Of a stretch of DNA of 38,414 bases, positions 24,438-37,915 are shown piece by piece (the stretch's first letter is position 1; the number at the start of each line of letters is the position of its first letter). The stretch is taken from positions 1 through 38,414 of the forward strand of contig JAHJGM010000060.1 in NCBI GenBank assembly GCA_018824305.1, in the 5' to 3' direction. This DNA is from a bacterium. Lineage in GTDB: Bacteria > Campylobacterota > Campylobacteria > Campylobacterales > Sulfurimonadaceae. Below the pieces are notes generated by a model, which saw only the letters and a program-made list of their open reading frames with translations, was not told the DNA's origin and made no database searches. The translations under genes and the position numbers were made by a program.

Positions 24438-25256
24438 TCAACTTTCTCTTTTTATTTGTTGCAGAATATTTTCAGTTTCGATCTTTCCCGTTATGGCAAA
24501 TCTAATAGAAAATATAAATATCCATATATAAAGTAGAGGCAACATAATACTACTTAATACAAAAACTGTGCTTAAGGTGATGATCTGCCTTGAAGCATTG
24601 TCAATGAGAGATCTGAGTGTCTCTAATTTATGCTGTACGTCAAACATCTCTTTTAACCCGTGTGCAGTAGTGGCTTCTACGTTAAACTCTTTATTGATCT
24701 GCTGATTTGTGCTTGTCAATGTAACCGATGCACTGTTGTAATCATTTTCAAGAAGGGAACTATAGATAAATTGATTGAGATAGATAAAGATAATAGTGGC
24801 AAATCTAAAAATAAAGATAACGATAAATAATCGTATCGAGATATTTAAGAGCGTGCGGTTTTTGATATTTTTCATCCATAAAAGCATTATGAAAAATACA
24901 GAGCTTACAAAGAATGCTATTTGAATAAAGAGTTTTGTCCCGATAAGCAAAAAAAACTTTTGGATGCCCAGTGAGATGGTCGCTGCAAGCATAATCCATG
25001 AGAAGCGTTCAATAAGGTCATTGAGCGGGTCTAGGATCTCTCCGATACTGATATTTACACCCATCCCTATGGGAGTAAAAGAGAGCTGTGTCCCTTGAAA
25101 GAGTGAGATTACGGCATTTAATGCCTTTGCTATGGCAAAAGCTGCCAGTGATCTGTCAAATGTACTCTCATGCAGAGTCAATGCGGCCGTATCGACATTT
25201 GATGAAAAGTTTATAAAAGACAATAAAACGATGAAGACTGTTAAAAATATTTTCAT
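24438..25256 (-). CDS. Multi-pass membrane protein, unknown
   Basis: The 272-aa product has an N-terminal signal or anchor (residues 1-20), a polar segment with a short amphipathic region, about three central membrane helices (roughly 85-160), a soluble loop of about 70 residues with helical heptads (VQHKLETLRSLIDNASRQ), and a final helix. I do not recognise the family. It is the last gene of a minus-strand group with the 132-aa gene 23 bp upstream, so both are probably co-transcribed. The layout of helix bundle, coiled-coil loop and final helix suggests an envelope sensor or scaffold, but this is inference. Confidence 0.65.
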   Translation of the reverse strand: MKIFLTVFIVLLSFINFSSNVDTAALTLHESTFDRSLAAFAIAKALNAVISLFQGTQLSFTPIGMGVNISIGEILDPLNDLIERFSWIMLAATISLGIQKFFLLIGTKLFIQIAFFVSSVFFIMLLWMKNIKNRTLLNISIRLFIVIFIFRFATIIFIYLNQFIYSSLLENDYNSASVTLTSTNQQINKEFNVEATTAHGLKEMFDVQHKLETLRSLIDNASRQIITLSTVFVLSSIMLPLLYIWIFIFSIRFAITGKIETENILQQIKRES

Positions 25257-25279
25257 GATCTCACAGTATACAGTTTAGA

Positions 25280-25678
25280 TCATTTCTTTTTTCTAAAAAG
25301 ATGATATTTCTCTTTTTCCAACATCTCTTCGATATAGCCTTTGACGCACTTGGTACAATCTGTCCAGATTCCCGAAGGAAGTCTTATCTGCAGTTTTTTC
25401 TTTTCTCTTAGTTTTATGATCTTCTTTGTAGATAAAACTTTTTTTGTAGGGGTGAAGTCGACATCTGTCAGATCGATATCCTCTTTAAAAAAAATAGTCT
25501 GTTTTTTGAAGTTTCCCCAACCTGGGATACCCTCTTCTGTATATGGAACCTCATAACCGTTTTTAAAAGAGACCATCATCTTATAGTGGCTGTCTTCAAA
25601 TACCTCTACGACTTTTCCTTTACCAAAGACCAAGCCGTAAAGTTTATCACCCTTTTTTACATTGTCAAAATAAGCCAT
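25280..25678 (-). CDS. Basic soluble protein, unknown
   Basis: The 132-aa, lysine-rich protein has no membrane segment. The N-terminal half (residues 5-50) is a small beta domain with a G-D-x-x-Y-G-L-V-F-G-K-G-K-V motif and an F-K-N-G-Y-E-V-P-Y strand, resembling SH3-like or KOW-like folds. The C-terminal half is very basic and contains C-T-K-C, a possible half zinc site. This would suit nucleic-acid binding, but no family was recognised. It lies 23 bp upstream of the multi-pass membrane gene on the same strand. Confidence 0.6.
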   Translation of the reverse strand: MAYFDNVKKGDKLYGLVFGKGKVVEVFEDSHYKMMVSFKNGYEVPYTEEGIPGWGNFKKQTIFFKEDIDLTDVDFTPTKKVLSTKKIIKLREKKKLQIRLPSGIWTDCTKCVKGYIEEMLEKEKYHLFRKKK

Positions 25679-25737
25679 ATCATTCCTTTTTTCTAATTAT
25701 AATAGATAAATGTTACAAAAATGTAGCAGAGAATATT

Positions 25738-26142
25738 TTAGCGGATCTTTTTTTTGTTAGAGCTTTTTGCATACTTTAAATACGATATAAAGATGGTAGC
25801 CAACAAGAGCACCACTATGACTTCATAGCCGATAGCCCAGATAATAAAAAAAGCACTCATATCAAAGATAAACAAGTTCACGAAACTGGCATGTGCGATA
25901 AATAAAAATAAAAAAAGTGAACCGACAAGGTATGGAATAGAGATGAAGTATATGAAAAACAGAAGCCCCTCCCAACCCTCAGGTGCAAGAACATAACTAT
26001 TGATATCTACATTTTGTGAAGCGAAACTTTCATCTTTGGCTCGTCTTGTTTCTTTTGCTCGATTGAGATATCTTTGATTGTCGTTTACACTAGATTTGTG
26101 TACTACGTTGTTTCCAATGCGGTTTCTATTTGGTTGGGACAT
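25738..26142 (-). CDS. Two-helix membrane protein with polar N-terminus, unknown
   Basis: The 134-aa product begins with about 50 polar residues rich in Asn, Arg and Ser, followed by two membrane helices (about 58-82 and 92-118) and a basic tail (KSSNKKKIR). I selected the ATG at 26142 because a good minus-strand TATAAT lies at plus 26176-26181, which would leave the longer in-frame start at 26187 outside the transcript. No known domain is apparent. It is the first gene of the minus-strand group that continues with the 132-aa and 272-aa genes. Confidence 0.6.
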   Translation of the reverse strand: MSQPNRNRIGNNVVHKSSVNDNQRYLNRAKETRRAKDESFASQNVDINSYVLAPEGWEGLLFFIYFISIPYLVGSLFLFLFIAHASFVNLFIFDMSAFFIIWAIGYEVIVVLLLATIFISYLKYAKSSNKKKIR

Positions 26143-26175
26143 CTTCACTTCACTTATAGTATCATTTTTGTAAAC

Positions 26176-26181
26176 ATTATA
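26176..26181 (-). promoter_or_regulatory. -10 box for the unknown minus-strand gene group
   Basis: TATAAT in gtgctataatg on the minus strand, 34 bp before the ATG at 26142. Confidence 0.55.
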
Positions 26182-26244
26182 GCACAAAAATTACTTTTGA
26201 TTATATCTATAGCCTCTCTTATATGAACTGTTGTATTATTATGT

Positions 26245-26250
26245 TAAAAT
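26245..26250 (+). promoter_or_regulatory. -10 box for the aminotransferase-murC-ligA operon
   Basis: TAAAAT in tattatgttaaaat, 29 bp before the TTG at 26280. It faces the minus-strand promoter at 26176-26181, so this is a divergent promoter region. Confidence 0.45.
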
Positions 26251-26279
26251 TGCGCATCTGCTTTATAAGGTAAGAATTA

Positions 26280-27419
26280 TTGATAAACTTTGAACCATAT
26301 CCGTTTGAAAAACTAAATACGCTATTAAAAAATATTACTCCGACTACAGATTATGAAGCTATCACACTGACAATCGGTGAACCGCAGTTCGAGACTCCAA
26401 AATTCATTCAAGATACTCTTTGCAAAACTTCTGAGCAACTTAGAAGATACCCTAAAACAAGCGGCGAAGTCTATCTTGTTGAGAGTATGAAAAGTTTTGT
26501 GCAAAAAAGATTCGGCGTATCTCTGCAAGAGGGTGAGATAATCCCGACTTTCGGTACGCGCGAGGTCTTGTTTAACTTTCCCCAGTTTTTATTGTATGAC
26601 AAAAAAGAGCCTGTTATGGCATATACGAACCCGTTTTATCAGATATACGAGGGTGCTGCCATCGCCTCTCGTGCAGAAGTCGTTTATATAAATCTTGAGG
26701 CAAAAAACGGGTTTAAACCCGTGATAGATGAAAAAAGCCTAAGCAGATGCGATCTTGTCATCATCAACTTTCCGAACAATCCGACAGCTTCGGTGCTTGA
26801 TATCGAGGAGCTTGGAGAGTGGGTAAAGCTGGCTCTTAAATATGATTTTGTTTTAATGAACGATGAGTGCTACAGCGAGATATATACAGACAAAGCCGTA
26901 CCTTCGCTATTAGAAGCCTCTTTACATGTAGGAAACGACAGTTTTAAAAACGTGCTGGTCATAAACTCTATCTCAAAACGCTCATCTGCACCGGGACTTC
27001 GCTCGGGATTTATAGCGGGTGATGGCGAGATATTAAAAGAATACCTTAACTATCGCACCTATGTCGGATGTGCATCTCCTCTTCCGCTTCAAAGTGCAGC
27101 AGCAGCGGCTTGGAGTGATGAAGAGCATGTGGCGTTTTCAAGAGAGATATATAAAAGAAATTTTCTTCTTGCACGTGAGATACTCGGATGCAATATATCG
27201 GATGCGACTTTTTATATCTGGCTAAAGGTCGATAATGCTTTAGAGTTTACATGTAAGCTATATAAGGATTACAATGTAAAAGTATTGCCCGGCGAGTTTT
27301 TGGGACGAGAGGATAAAAACGGTCTTAACCCGGGACGCGGATATGTCCGTATAGCATTAGTCGAGAGCGAAGAGAAAACGGCAGAAGCGTTAAAACGTAT
27401 AAAGGAGTGCCTATCATGA
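26280..27419 (+). CDS. Class I/II aminotransferase, probable succinyldiaminopimelate transaminase
   Basis: The 379-aa PLP enzyme of fold type I has T-I-G-E-P-Q-F-x-T-P near the start, N-P-F-Y-Q-I-Y, N-F-P-N-N-P-T-A, D-E-C-Y-S-E-I and the PLP-lysine motif S-I-S-K-R-S-S-A-P-G-L-R-S-G. Its position directly before murC, as I recall from Helicobacter pylori, supports a role in diaminopimelate synthesis for peptidoglycan. Aspartate or alanine aminotransferase activity is also possible. The start is TTG 26280 after aagg. Two recurrent palindromes lie inside (26922 and 27247). Its stop overlaps the next start (ATGA). Confidence 0.85.
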   Translation: MINFEPYPFEKLNTLLKNITPTTDYEAITLTIGEPQFETPKFIQDTLCKTSEQLRRYPKTSGEVYLVESMKSFVQKRFGVSLQEGEIIPTFGTREVLFNFPQFLLYDKKEPVMAYTNPFYQIYEGAAIASRAEVVYINLEAKNGFKPVIDEKSLSRCDLVIINFPNNPTASVLDIEELGEWVKLALKYDFVLMNDECYSEIYTDKAVPSLLEASLHVGNDSFKNVLVINSISKRSSAPGLRSGFIAGDGEILKEYLNYRTYVGCASPLPLQSAAAAAWSDEEHVAFSREIYKRNFLLAREILGCNISDATFYIWLKVDNALEFTCKLYKDYNVKVLPGEFLGREDKNGLNPGRGYVRIALVESEEKTAEALKRIKECLS

Positions 27420-27913
27420 GAGATTTAAAAGAAGAGGTCTTAAAAGCTCAAGAAAAAGGCGACATAGCAAAACTTTATGTGCTTGAACAACGTGCGCAGG
27501 ATGAGCTGGAAGAAAAGGAGCTGATGCTCTATTATTCAAATATTTTAGAACTGGCCCTTGAACGCCTTACCGATGTTTTAGAAAAAAAGATAAGAATGGA
27601 TATGAATGAGGTCCAAGATTTCGCAACACTGAGAGCTCTGTATGAGTATGCCATCGAACATTACAGTGCAGGCGGCTTGCATGATGCATCCGCACTTTTT
27701 GAAGTTCTAAGCGGGCTTAGCCATGATAAAGAGTTCTCACAAGCGATGAAGATCCATCAAAAAGCAGCAGATGCGAAGATAAGTCTGGATGATTTCATTA
27801 ATAAAATTGCGGATGTCGAGGCGACTCAAAATGCAGGTACGTTTTATGTGAGTGCATTTACAAATGAGGCACAAAAATTGCTAAATGATTCAAAAATAGC
27901 GATGGAGAAGTAG
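27416..27913 (+). CDS. Helical soluble protein upstream of murC, unknown
   Basis: The 165-aa product is almost wholly alpha-helical, acidic and rich in Glu, Lys and Ala, with heptad-like stretches that suggest a helical-repeat or coiled-coil protein. No signal peptide or membrane segment is visible. I used ATG 27416, which overlaps the aminotransferase stop and has ggag upstream, rather than the GTG three codons earlier. Its stop touches the murC ATG. The position between two cell-wall genes suggests an adaptor in envelope synthesis, but no function is known to me. Confidence 0.7.
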   Translation: MRDLKEEVLKAQEKGDIAKLYVLEQRAQDELEEKELMLYYSNILELALERLTDVLEKKIRMDMNEVQDFATLRALYEYAIEHYSAGGLHDASALFEVLSGLSHDKEFSQAMKIHQKAADAKISLDDFINKIADVEATQNAGTFYVSAFTNEAQKLLNDSKIAMEK

Positions 27914-29224
27914 ATGAAGATCCATTTTATAGGAATCGGCGGAATAGGGATTTCAGGATTAGCGCAGTATATGCATTATAAAGGGCATACTGTCAGCGGT
28001 TCTGATATAAAAGACACGGTCATTACAAAAAAACTGAGAACTCTTGGAATAGATGTAAACGTCCCTCATTCAAGCGATGCTATAACTGATCAGGATCTTA
28101 TAGTTCATTCAGCGATCATCCGTCCCGACAATCCCGAAATCGTAGCGGCTGTAGAAAAAGGGATACGTGTCCTTGCACGCCGTGAAGCTCTTTTAGAGAT
28201 ACTTGATGACAGAAAAGTCTATTCGGTCGCAGCAGCTCATGGAAAAAGTACGACTACAGCAATACTCACAGCTATCATGAAGGGCTCTGCGATCATCGGT
28301 GCCGAGTCCAAAGAGTTTGGTTCAAATGTCAGATATGACAAAGACACCGATGTCATGATATTTGAGGCAGATGAGAGTGACGGCAGTTTTATAAACTCAA
28401 ATCCTTACTGCTCTATCGTCATCAACACCGAACCTGAGCATATGGAATATTATGATTATAATTTTGAGCTTTTTTATGAATCCTACCGCAGATTTATCAC
28501 CTCTGCGAAATATAGGGTCATAAATGCCGAAGACCCTTTTTTGGCGACCTTAAAAGATATAGAAGCCATCCGTTTATATCCGAGCATAGATATAAAAAAT
28601 ATAGAGTATGTTCTCATAAACGATGAGCCTCATACGAGATTCGAGCTCAAAGAGTTGGGATATTTCGATGTATGGGGATTTGGCGAGCATATCGCTCTTG
28701 ATGCGTCTTTGGCTATTTTAGCAGCATCAGAAGAGATGGATATAGAAGAGATACGTACGAATATATTGAATTTCAAAGGTATCAAAAAACGCTTCGATAT
28801 CATCAATATTCATCAAAACAACATTATGATCGATGATTACGGCCATCATCCTACAGAGATTCGTGCAACGTTGAAATCGGTAAGAGAATATGCGAAGCTA
28901 AAGGGTTTTGACAAGATAACGGCGATCTGGCAGCCGCATAAATACTCAAGGACTATCGATAATCTCGAAGAGTTCATCAAATGTTTTGACGGTGCGCAGG
29001 AGCTTATCATCCTTCCGGTATGGGCAGCGGGTGAAGCGACACGCGAGATAAATTTTGAAGACAAGTTCAGCCGCTACAATCTTACGATGGCCGATACGAT
29101 AAAAAGAGAAGAGAACAAGATCGATCTGATAAAAGATAAAAATATTTTCAAGACGCTTGACAACGGACTTATCGTCGGTTTCGGTGCAGGAGATATCACG
29201 TATCAGCTAAGAGGGCTTATTTAG
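27914..29224 (+). CDS. murC: UDP-N-acetylmuramate--L-alanine ligase
   Basis: It adds L-alanine to UDP-MurNAc, the first amino acid of the peptidoglycan stem peptide, in the cytoplasm. The 436-aa Mur ligase has the N-terminal G-I-G-G-I-G-I-S-G-L-A UDP-binding loop, ATP loop A-H-G-K-S-T-T-T (about residues 110-117), F-E-A-D-E-S-D-G-S-F, the D-D-Y-G-H-H-P-T-E motif and Q-P-H-K-Y-S-R. The ATP loop has Ser where many members have Thr. It is coupled to both neighbours. Confidence 0.96.
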   Translation: MKIHFIGIGGIGISGLAQYMHYKGHTVSGSDIKDTVITKKLRTLGIDVNVPHSSDAITDQDLIVHSAIIRPDNPEIVAAVEKGIRVLARREALLEILDDRKVYSVAAAHGKSTTTAILTAIMKGSAIIGAESKEFGSNVRYDKDTDVMIFEADESDGSFINSNPYCSIVINTEPEHMEYYDYNFELFYESYRRFITSAKYRVINAEDPFLATLKDIEAIRLYPSIDIKNIEYVLINDEPHTRFELKELGYFDVWGFGEHIALDASLAILAASEEMDIEEIRTNILNFKGIKKRFDIINIHQNNIMIDDYGHHPTEIRATLKSVREYAKLKGFDKITAIWQPHKYSRTIDNLEEFIKCFDGAQELIILPVWAAGEATREINFEDKFSRYNLTMADTIKREENKIDLIKDKNIFKTLDNGLIVGFGAGDITYQLRGLI

Positions 29225-29543
29225 TGGGATATATTTACGGTTTAATCGTCGTTGGGTTACTTTTTACGATCTTGCATTACTTTACTGAGCTTAGCAGCAA
29301 GCAAAAACTTGGAGTGTCGGTACTCTTTGGAGTTTTTGTCCTGCTGGCATATCTATACAATACTACATCTGCAAACGAGCAGGAAAAGATTTTAAAAACT
29401 GTGAGAGATTTTGAAAACGGCAAGACTCTTACATGTAACAACAAAGAGATAAACTCTACTTTTTACACTTTGAGTGTAGGAACATACACATTTATAGGGA
29501 AAGAAAACACGCCATATTATAGTGATATGGTCAGCGCCTCTTC

Positions 29544-29553
<10 letters not shown>
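29224..29553 (+). CDS. Small membrane protein, unknown
   Basis: The 109-aa product has two N-terminal hydrophobic helices (about residues 3-20 and 28-46). A periplasmic-type tail has two cysteines (T-L-T-C and S-S-C) that could form a disulfide. The GTG start shares one base with the murC stop, and its end overlaps mutS2 by 10 bp, so it is part of the operon. It contains a perfect TTACATGTAA (29429-29438), read as Leu-Thr-Cys-Asn. I do not recognise a named family. Confidence 0.7.
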
Positions 29554-34279
<4,726 letters not shown>

Positions 34280-34283
<4 letters not shown>

Positions 34284-34993
34284 TACGCTTAGACCAGTAT
34301 TTAGTCGAATCAGGCTTGGCAGAGACCAGAAATAAAGCTCAAAATATCATCAAAGAGGGTCTGGTCTCGGTTGACGGTGTCGTTATGTTAAAAAGTTCAT
34401 TGAAAGTAGATAATGAGAAATCGGCTATCAAAGTCAAAGAGCATAAAGATTATGTAAGCCGTGCCGCTTTTAAACTGGCTGCATTTTTAGATGAGATCGA
34501 TATAGATCTCGGTGGTGTCAATGCACTTGATATCGGTTCTTCAACAGGCGGTTTTACACAGGTCTTGCTTGAAAACGGAGCCTTACATGTAAGCTGTGTG
34601 GATGTGGGACAAGATCAGCTGCACAGATCACTGCGTGAAGATCCAAGAGTCAGCGTATATGAAAACCAAGATATCAGAGAGTTTAAAAGTGATGAGAAGT
34701 TTGAACTCGTCACGAGTGATGTCTCATTCATATCGCTGTTAAATATCCTAGATGATGTTGATCGTTTGGCAAATGAGAAGATAATCCTTCTTTTTAAACC
34801 GCAGTTTGAAGTGGGGCGCGAGGCAAAAAGAGATAAAAACGGTGTCGTTATGGATGAGAAGATCATTCAAAAAGCGATGATACATTTTGAGGATGCCTGT
34901 GTTATAAAAGGATGGAAGCTAGTCGTTAAATCTCCCTCAAAACTTACAGGCAAGGAGGGAAATCTTGAATATTGCTACTACTATAAAAAATAG
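34280..34993 (+). CDS. tlyA: 16S/23S rRNA 2'-O-methyltransferase TlyA
   Basis: The 237-aa protein has an N-terminal S4 RNA-binding domain (R-L-D-Q-Y-L-V-E-S-G-L-A) and a C-terminal FtsJ-like methyltransferase with SAM motif L-D-I-G-S-S-T-G-G-F (about residues 80-89) and the later E-V-G-R-E. TlyA methylates C1409 of 16S rRNA and, in some bacteria, C1920 of 23S rRNA. The start is TTG 34280 overlapping the barrel stop. It is slightly short, as type I TlyA proteins of Campylobacter are. It overlaps ribF by 29 bp. Confidence 0.93.
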
Positions 34994-35804
34994 TGACACT
35001 ATCGCAATAGGCGGATTTGACGGAATGCATGTAGGTCATCAGCATCTGTTTCGAGAGCTTGGCGAGTATGGCTGTATCGTCGTTATAGACTCCGGATTTG
35101 CAAATATAACACCACATAAAGAGAGAGAAGATTTTACGCACTACCCTGTCTTTTATTTTGCACTTGATAAGATCCGTCATCTTGAAGCAAAAGGTTTTTT
35201 GGAGCTTTTAAAAGAGAACTTTCCAAAACTAAAAAAGATCGTTGTCGGTTATGATTTTCACTTTGGAAAAGACAGAGCGTATGATTATGACGATCTAAAA
35301 GAGATATTTGAGGGTGAAGTAAAAGTCGTCGATGAGGTGAAAGTAAACGGCGAGTCTGTTCATTCTCGCACGATAAGAAAGAAACTTTCACACGGAGATA
35401 TAAAGAGTGCGAACTCTCTGCTTGGACATAATTACAGTATACGCGGAAATCTCATAAAAGGGCAAGGGTTAGGAGCAAAAGAGCTGGTTGCGACGATAAA
35501 CTTGCATGTAAGAGACTATTTGCTGCCAAAAGAGGGTGTCTATACAACACTGACACGCATAGACGATGAGGAGCATTTTCATCCCTCCGTGAGTTTTATC
35601 GGACATAGAGTAAGTACGGACGGAACTTTTGCAGTTGAGACGCATCTGCTTGACGGAGATATAGAGTGCAGCACAAAAGCGACTATCAGTTTTGTTGATT
35701 TCATACGTGAAAATATGCAATTTGACATGTTGGATGACCTGAAAAAGCAGATAAATAGAGATATAAATATAGCAAAAGATGAATTAAAGATGTTACAACT
35801 ATGA
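34965..35804 (+). CDS. ribF: Bifunctional riboflavin kinase/FAD synthetase
   Basis: It converts riboflavin to FMN and FAD. The 279-aa protein has the N-terminal FAD-synthetase domain (G-G-F-D-G-M-H-V-G-H, about residues 18-27; the R-T-I-R-K motif near 135) and the C-terminal riboflavin kinase domain (K-G-Q-G-L-G-A-K-E-L-V-A-T-I-N-L), in which the more usual G-F-P-T-A-N is altered. The start TTG 34965 follows a strong aaggagg inside tlyA. Its stop overlaps the truD start by 4 bp. A variant of the recurrent palindrome (TTGCATGTAA) lies at 35502-35511. Confidence 0.94.
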   Translation: MNIATTIKNSDTIAIGGFDGMHVGHQHLFRELGEYGCIVVIDSGFANITPHKEREDFTHYPVFYFALDKIRHLEAKGFLELLKENFPKLKKIVVGYDFHFGKDRAYDYDDLKEIFEGEVKVVDEVKVNGESVHSRTIRKKLSHGDIKSANSLLGHNYSIRGNLIKGQGLGAKELVATINLHVRDYLLPKEGVYTTLTRIDDEEHFHPSVSFIGHRVSTDGTFAVETHLLDGDIECSTKATISFVDFIRENMQFDMLDDLKKQINRDINIAKDELKMLQL

Positions 35805-36796
35805 GCGAGATGACAAGAGTCTTTTTACAAGACCATGAGACGATAGAGTTTGATTTTGCACAAAACAAAGATGATTTTATCGTCGATGAGATATTTGCAA
35901 AGCCTTTTAAAGAGAAGGGAAACTTTCTGATCCTTCACGTAAAAAAAGTCAATATGACTACGTGGGAATTGATAGAAAAAATAGCTTCCTTTTTAAATCT
36001 GCCTGAAAGTTCTATCGGTTATGCAGGATTAAAAGACAAGTATGCGACAACGACGCAATATCTTTCATTGCCGTTAAAATATGAAAAACAGCTCAGTAAG
36101 TTTCATGATAAGCAGATAACGATCCTTGCCGTTTATAAAGACAGTAAAAAGATAAGCATCGGCGATCTGAAATCAAACAGATTCAAGATCATTTTGCGCA
36201 ACGTGGATGATATTAAAGCGGGCAAGATAGAAAAGATAGCAAGAAATCTTGAAAAAAACGGATTTCCTAACTATTTCGGATATCAAAGATTCGGTCAAGA
36301 CAGCATCACACAGGCTCAGGAGATGATAGACGGGGAACTCTTTATCAAAGACAAAAAAGTTAAAAAGTTTCTGACAAGTGTTTATCAGAGCAAAAAGTTC
36401 AATGAATGGCTCAATGAACGTGTCAAGATCAGTAAAGCTGAAGGCGGCCGAAGTTTCAAGCTTTTAAGCGGCGATGTGATGATGGGTGAAGATGATAAAC
36501 TTTTTACCCCAAAATCCCCTTCCCAAAAAGAGTTTATGGATAAAAAGATCGTCCCTACTGGACTTCTGGCTGGACGTGAAGTTTTTCGTGCTAGAGACGA
36601 AGCAAGAGAGATAGAACTAAAATATGACGACGAGTTGCTGCAAGAAAAGGGTTTAAGGCGCCGTGCATGGATATATCCGGAAGCTCTTATATGTAAGTAT
36701 GGTAAAAAAGATTCTATTATGGAGCTTTCTTTTGTGCTTCCAAAAGCTTCTTATGCTACTATATTCATTGAAAATATAGCAAATAAAAATTTTTAG
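35801..36796 (+). CDS. truD: tRNA pseudouridine(13) synthase TruD
   Basis: It isomerises U13 to pseudouridine in tRNA(Glu). The 331-aa length and the catalytic G-Y-A-G-L-K-D-K motif with Asp79, plus N-Y-F-G-Y-Q-R-F-G, identify TruD. The last-gene position and ATGA overlap with ribF place it at the end of the operon. No strong terminator follows; an AT-rich stretch leads to the next gene. Confidence 0.95.
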   Translation: MSEMTRVFLQDHETIEFDFAQNKDDFIVDEIFAKPFKEKGNFLILHVKKVNMTTWELIEKIASFLNLPESSIGYAGLKDKYATTTQYLSLPLKYEKQLSKFHDKQITILAVYKDSKKISIGDLKSNRFKIILRNVDDIKAGKIEKIARNLEKNGFPNYFGYQRFGQDSITQAQEMIDGELFIKDKKVKKFLTSVYQSKKFNEWLNERVKISKAEGGRSFKLLSGDVMMGEDDKLFTPKSPSQKEFMDKKIVPTGLLAGREVFRARDEAREIELKYDDELLQEKGLRRRAWIYPEALICKYGKKDSIMELSFVLPKASYATIFIENIANKNF

Positions 36797-36831
36797 CCGA
36801 ATTTAATTTGTAAATTATTTTTATATGATAG

Positions 36832-36837
36832 TATATT
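36832..36837 (+). promoter_or_regulatory. Possible -10 box for the unknown gene at 36860
   Basis: TATATT in gatagtatatt, 22 bp before the TTG start. TATGAT at 36824-36829 is an alternative. Confidence 0.35.
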
Positions 36838-36859
36838 GTTAAGTTTTTAGGGGCGATAC

Positions 36860-37690
36860 TTGAAAAATATTTTATTGATTGCTAAGGCAAAAGCGTTACA
36901 TGACCATAGTCGTACCGTAGGTTCTTGCCATATTCAAACGGCGCTGAACAATGTCACCATCGATGATCAGAAGATGATGTCATATATATATAAAGTTTTT
37001 AATGCGTCGTATAAACTTCCTGAAGCCCACTACAGTGAAGAGATGTTAAGCAATAAAGAGCTGAAATCCCAAATCAAATATGACAACTATCTAAAAAAAA
37101 TATTTACACAACTGAAAAATGAGAATTTTGAGATAGATATCATGAATATCTCTAAACTCAATGCATTGGAAGATTTGGAATATCTCTATCTTGATTTTGC
37201 TGATACCGTCAGTAGAAATATTGATAATGAATATATGATATCTATATGTAATACCTCTTATATTTATGATCCGCAAGAAGCTATCGATGAGCTTGGAATC
37301 TCGCAAGAACTGGTAGATGAGCTTGTGGAGGATTATGTTGAGCAGATATTAAGAACTTTTAGCGAGTTTAATCTTAACTTATCATTTTTGTGGGAGAAAA
37401 ATTTTTTAAATGAACCTGTAGATTTTGGACCATTGAGAGATTTGGCGCACAAAAACCTGGGTGTGGCAAAAAATCTTCGTATTGAAGATGGTATATCTTT
37501 GTTGACGGAGATAAAAAAACAGGATGATCTGGAGATTATAGCTGAGTGTTTAGATCTTCTTATCAGCTGTGCAATTAAGCTAAAGCCGAAAAAAGCGTGT
37601 GAAGCGATGTTTGATTCGATCGAGCAACTGAAAAGATTTCAAAAATTTTATTCAAACAAAGGGAAAATCCTGCAAACAATAAAAAATTGA
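36860..37690 (+). CDS. Soluble helical protein, unknown
   Basis: The 276-aa product is predicted to be alpha-helical and cytoplasmic. The first 35 residues (A-K-A-K-A-L-H-D-H-S-R-T-V-G-S-C-H-I-Q-T-A-L) recall the repeat of Clp N-terminal domains, with a basic helix, a His and a following helix, but the rest does not match a Clp protein and no ATPase motif is present. The remainder is Asp/Glu/Leu/Ile-rich. The start is TTG 36860 with agggg upstream. It stands alone after truD and converges 3 bp later with a small minus-strand ORF. Function unknown. Confidence 0.6.
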   Translation: MKNILLIAKAKALHDHSRTVGSCHIQTALNNVTIDDQKMMSYIYKVFNASYKLPEAHYSEEMLSNKELKSQIKYDNYLKKIFTQLKNENFEIDIMNISKLNALEDLEYLYLDFADTVSRNIDNEYMISICNTSYIYDPQEAIDELGISQELVDELVEDYVEQILRTFSEFNLNLSFLWEKNFLNEPVDFGPLRDLAHKNLGVAKNLRIEDGISLLTEIKKQDDLEIIAECLDLLISCAIKLKPKKACEAMFDSIEQLKRFQKFYSNKGKILQTIKN

Positions 37691-37693
37691 TAT

Positions 37694-37849
37694 TTATCTG
37701 TTTTTCATTGCATGGGATATCTCGGCAAGTTTGCCTTTTGGCTTGTCTAAAATCAATAATGTTTCTTTATCGTCATTGATAGGTACAAGAAGCGCAAGAA
37801 GTATAAATATAAACGAGAACAGTACACCGCCAAGGAAGCTGATAAGCAT
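37694..37849 (-). CDS. Possible 51-aa single-pass membrane protein
   Basis: A 51-codon frame has a hydrophobic helix (about residues 2-23) followed by a charged tail (NDDKETLLILDKPKGKLAEISHAMKNR). The balanced composition of the tail looks like real coding sequence. There is no clear ribosome binding site before the ATG at 37849; an ATG further upstream (37871) is in another frame and stops after four codons. It ends 3 bp from the convergent unknown gene, which suggests a functional gene, but this is tentative. Confidence 0.4.
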   Translation of the reverse strand: MLISFLGGVLFSFIFILLALLVPINDDKETLLILDKPKGKLAEISHAMKNR

Positions 37850-37915
37850 TTTGATTTTAAAATTATTCATGGAATGATTTTACTAGATATTTGTTTACAG
37901 CAGACTTATGCAGCT

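Noticed and set aside
26143-26187. Longer start for the 134-aa membrane protein
   Set aside because: The promoter-like TATAAT at 26176-26181 would lie inside the coding region.
37850-37871. Upstream ATG 37871 as start of the small minus-strand ORF
   Set aside because: That frame hits TAA after four codons; only ATG 37849 is in frame with the 51-aa product.
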